NCBI GenBank assembly: GCA_012269595.1
Contig: JAAXJX010000020.1
Coordinates: 1 to 35,469, forward strand
Reading direction: 5' to 3'
DNA: 35,469 nt
DNA from: Planctomycetia bacterium
GTDB taxonomy: Bacteria > Planctomycetota > UBA8108 > UBA1146
Of the stretch, positions 33,188-35,469 are shown one piece after another. Every line of letters starts with the position of its first letter. Position 1 is the first letter of the stretch. The notes under the pieces were generated by a model, which saw nothing but the letters and a program-made list of their open reading frames with translations, was not told where the DNA came from and searched no databases. The position numbers and the translations under genes were made by a program.

Positions 33188-35469
33188 ATGCCCCAGCAAT
33201 CCGATGATTCCATGAACCTGTTTCTGGTTCACGGTGGTGGATCCCGTCAGATTCCCACTACCGGCATCAGTTCCATCACCATCGGCAGATCCGATGAGTG
33301 CACTGTCACCCTTGATATTGCCAAAATCAGCAGAGTCCATGCGGAGATCAGAATTGACGGTCAGGATTTTCGCCTGATCGACAAGCGTTCCTCAAATGGA
33401 ACCTATCTCAATGGAGAACGCATCGAATCCGCCCGACTTCGTGCGGGCGACCGGATTGAAATCGGTGAAGCTGTCATCGAAGTCCGCTCTCCACAGGCGA
33501 AGACGGTTCGCAAGAACCCTGCGAAAAAGCGACCCGCCACGTCAGGTACAAAAGGAAGTCGTGGGGCAAATACTTCCTCAGGGAAGAAATCCGCAGTGAA
33601 TGCGAATCCGGATGAGGAGAACGCATACGTCCCGAGAAGGTCGGGCCCTTCTGCCCTCAACCGGGTTGCTGACATCACGTTGATGATTTTGCTCCTGGTT
33701 CTCGTGGGACTTGTTGCCAAAGAGTATGCCACAGGCCCCAAGAAGATCGTTCGGGAAGTTCAGCCCCAACAGGAAACCGATTCAACAAACGCTGACGTGA
33801 CACAGATTGCCGGACCCATGGACGATGGAGAAGTTTCACTGAAACTTCTCGAACAGGAAATGGCGGATGGAGAAATGGGTTGGGATGCCATCGATGGACT
33901 TCGGTCCATCGCCAGGCGGCAACCTTCCAGCCGTGCTGCAAAGACGTGTCTCGATCTCGCAGAAGCCCTTGAGGGTGTCAAAAGTGCTACGCAGTTGACA
34001 CGTCGGGAAGCCCTCGAAGAGTTGCTCACTCCGATGGTCTTGGCCCAGGAGTTTGGCAATGCCTCAGTCGTGGCCCGTTTTCTCGCGACAGTCGATTCCG
34101 GTGACGCCAGCAGGAAGTATTGGACAGGCAGGGCAGACCAGATCGGTCGCATGGCCAGAGCTGAAATTCGAACTTTGGATGAACAGGTCACAAGCCTGCT
34201 TAATCTGAGAAAACCGGGGGAAGCGCTCCGACTGGTCGCCGCTTCCCGTCAGCGTTTGGCGGGCTTCAATGAGTTTGAGGGAATGCTGACCGATCTGGTC
34301 GAGGGTATGGCAGACCTCAAATTGAAAGAACCTCCCCGGCGGGTGAAGGCCCCTCGCGAATGGAGTGAACTGCTGGCCCGATCCAGGAGGTATCTGGAGG
34401 AGTGTCGCTACTCTGACCTCTCACCTGTTCTCTATCGCGCGCTTTCCCTCGACCTGCCACCCAATGACCACATTCAGGCTCTGGATCTGCTCGTCAAGGC
34501 AGGGGCATTGACGGCCATGTTTGAGGAATTCATCGAAGGTGCAGCCGGTGGTGAATTGGAAGTCCGTGTTGCAGGGGTTCCGATGAGAGTTCTGCGTGCA
34601 ACTCGGGAGAGCGTGGAGTTGCAACGCACGATCGCCGGGGGAAAACAGAATCTGGAAAAATCCTGGCTTGAAGTCACGTCGACCGACAAGTCTTCACTGT
34701 TCAGGGCAGTTCCCCACTCAGTCGAGGGGGTGATGGGTCTGGTATTTCTTGCTGAGATCGCCGGAGATGATGAGGGATTCCACCGTGCGCTGGTCAATTT
34801 GCACCGGCGCAAGAGTGGGGAGAGTCTTGCAGAAGCGATTCTCATGAAGGCCCGTCCGGGGATTCCGACCGGATCCGAGTTTGTCGAGTACGATGGCCGA
34901 TTGGTGACGATTCTCGAAAAAGACAATCTTCTTGAGGAGAAGCGACTCAAGAAAGAGCGGGAACGTGAGGCCATTGCCCAGGCAGAACGTCTGAGGAAAT
35001 CCAAGAAGATCGACGTGATCGTCGACTATGCACAACTGCTCAGAGAGCAGGGCAGCTTCAGTTTGGCGGATCAGATGTTGCGCGAAGTCATCGCCAAATC
35101 TGACGATGCCGAACAATCCGCAGAGGCCCGAAGGCTTCTCTCAGATCCCTATTTGGCAGTCGTTCCCCTCAGAGAGAGTGGGGATCCGAAAAACCGGATC
35201 GATCTGTTTATCCTCGGTGACGGGTATCAGGTGGCAGACGAGCAGCAGTCCCAGTTTCTCAACCACGCCAAAACCTGTGAGCGCCTGCTTTTCTCCGTCG
35301 ATCCATACCGGGAATACGAACAATACTTCAACTGCTCCGCAGTGCACTTGCAGTCCGTCGACAATGGAGTCTCCAGAGAACCCGGTGAGATCAGCAAGGA
35401 CACTCCCCTTGGCTGTATGGTTCGCTACGACGTGTTGACCTCCAATGCCGGAAAAGTGTTTTCGATCCC
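33188..35469 (+). CDS. FHA domain - transmembrane - peptidase M64 protein, 5' part
   Basis: The frame is open from 33188 to the window end (760 residues so far, no stop). The start could also be the ATG at 33212, eight codons later. An FHA domain occupies about 10-98 with the phosphothreonine-site pattern GRS (33-35), SRVHAE (48-53) and SSNGTYLNG (68-76). A Lys/Ser/Pro-rich linker (about 103-155) leads to one transmembrane helix (161-178). A long helical region (about 200-655) with a charged coiled coil (about 576-605) follows. From about 669, KNRIDLFILGDGY and YREYEQYFNCSAVHLQS match the start of peptidase M64 (IgA peptidase-like) domains; the catalytic HExxH would lie beyond the window. FHA inside and peptidase outside is the likely topology. 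Confidence 0.78.
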   Translation, partial: MPQQSDDSMNLFLVHGGGSRQIPTTGISSITIGRSDECTVTLDIAKISRVHAEIRIDGQDFRLIDKRSSNGTYLNGERIESARLRAGDRIEIGEAVIEVRSPQAKTVRKNPAKKRPATSGTKGSRGANTSSGKKSAVNANPDEENAYVPRRSGPSALNRVADITLMILLLVLVGLVAKEYATGPKKIVREVQPQQETDSTNADVTQIAGPMDDGEVSLKLLEQEMADGEMGWDAIDGLRSIARRQPSSRAAKTCLDLAEALEGVKSATQLTRREALEELLTPMVLAQEFGNASVVARFLATVDSGDASRKYWTGRADQIGRMARAEIRTLDEQVTSLLNLRKPGEALRLVAASRQRLAGFNEFEGMLTDLVEGMADLKLKEPPRRVKAPREWSELLARSRRYLEECRYSDLSPVLYRALSLDLPPNDHIQALDLLVKAGALTAMFEEFIEGAAGGELEVRVAGVPMRVLRATRESVELQRTIAGGKQNLEKSWLEVTSTDKSSLFRAVPHSVEGVMGLVFLAEIAGDDEGFHRALVNLHRRKSGESLAEAILMKARPGIPTGSEFVEYDGRLVTILEKDNLLEEKRLKKEREREAIAQAERLRKSKKIDVIVDYAQLLREQGSFSLADQMLREVIAKSDDAEQSAEARRLLSDPYLAVVPLRESGDPKNRIDLFILGDGYQVADEQQSQFLNHAKTCERLLFSVDPYREYEQYFNCSAVHLQSVDNGVSREPGEISKDTPLGCMVRYDVLTSNAGKVFSI

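Overview
The window reads as a dense stretch of bacterial chromosome, most likely from a member of the Planctomycetota or a close relative. The reasons are family content, not a marker gene. Three secreted proteins end in the same dockerin-like module (FRRGD-type entry followed by two calcium-loop-like repeats). There are two adjacent DUF4139 proteins, a DUF6941 protein, and a membrane-anchored FHA protein that runs into a peptidase M64 domain. No rRNA, tRNA, CRISPR array, insertion sequence or phage gene was recognised. Genes are tightly packed, with many ATGA or TAATG overlaps that suggest translational coupling, and several GTG or TTG starts are supported by good ribosome binding sites.

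Layout. Positions 1-4776: the 3' part of a YedE-type selenium/sulfur membrane protein, a secreted sialidase-like BNR protein, a minus-strand pair (phospholipid N-methyltransferase-like enzyme plus a membrane-anchored unknown), then a beta-hydroxyacid dehydrogenase and a SprT-like metalloprotease. Positions 4773-8910, minus strand: a TrmH-type RNA methyltransferase coupled to a large divergent RNase HII-like protein, then formate-tetrahydrofolate ligase coupled to a secreted unknown with an SSB-like acidic tail. Positions 9098-13555, plus strand: YceH, then two DUF4139 proteins and a small helical protein in a coupled run. A DUF6941 protein lies opposite at 13594-14064.

Positions 14235-17880 hold a four-gene operon: an SRPBCC protein, two different D12-class adenine-specific DNA methyltransferases in tandem, and a DUF423 membrane protein. 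No restriction endonuclease is visible. A near-consensus sigma70-like promoter with a perfect dyad between its -35 and -10 elements precedes it. Positions 18097-24231 hold two paralogous secreted metallopeptidases of fungalysin type (HExxH plus a downstream GEG[YF][GS]D), each ending in a dockerin-like module. They are followed by a thioesterase and HIT-protein pair on the minus strand.

Positions 25174-30282 form a complete manganese/iron/zinc-type uptake locus. troA-troB-troC-troD run on the minus strand with overlapping ends, and a DtxR/MntR-family repressor sits tail-to-tail with troD. Both permeases carry cytoplasmic C-terminal extensions that resemble parts of a DtxR repressor. Two similar 16-base DtxR-box-like elements lie 22 bases apart upstream of troA. 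The window ends with a secreted beta-helix protein bearing a dockerin-like module, a ferredoxin-NADP reductase-like flavoprotein, and the start of the FHA-transmembrane-M64 protein, which runs off the window.
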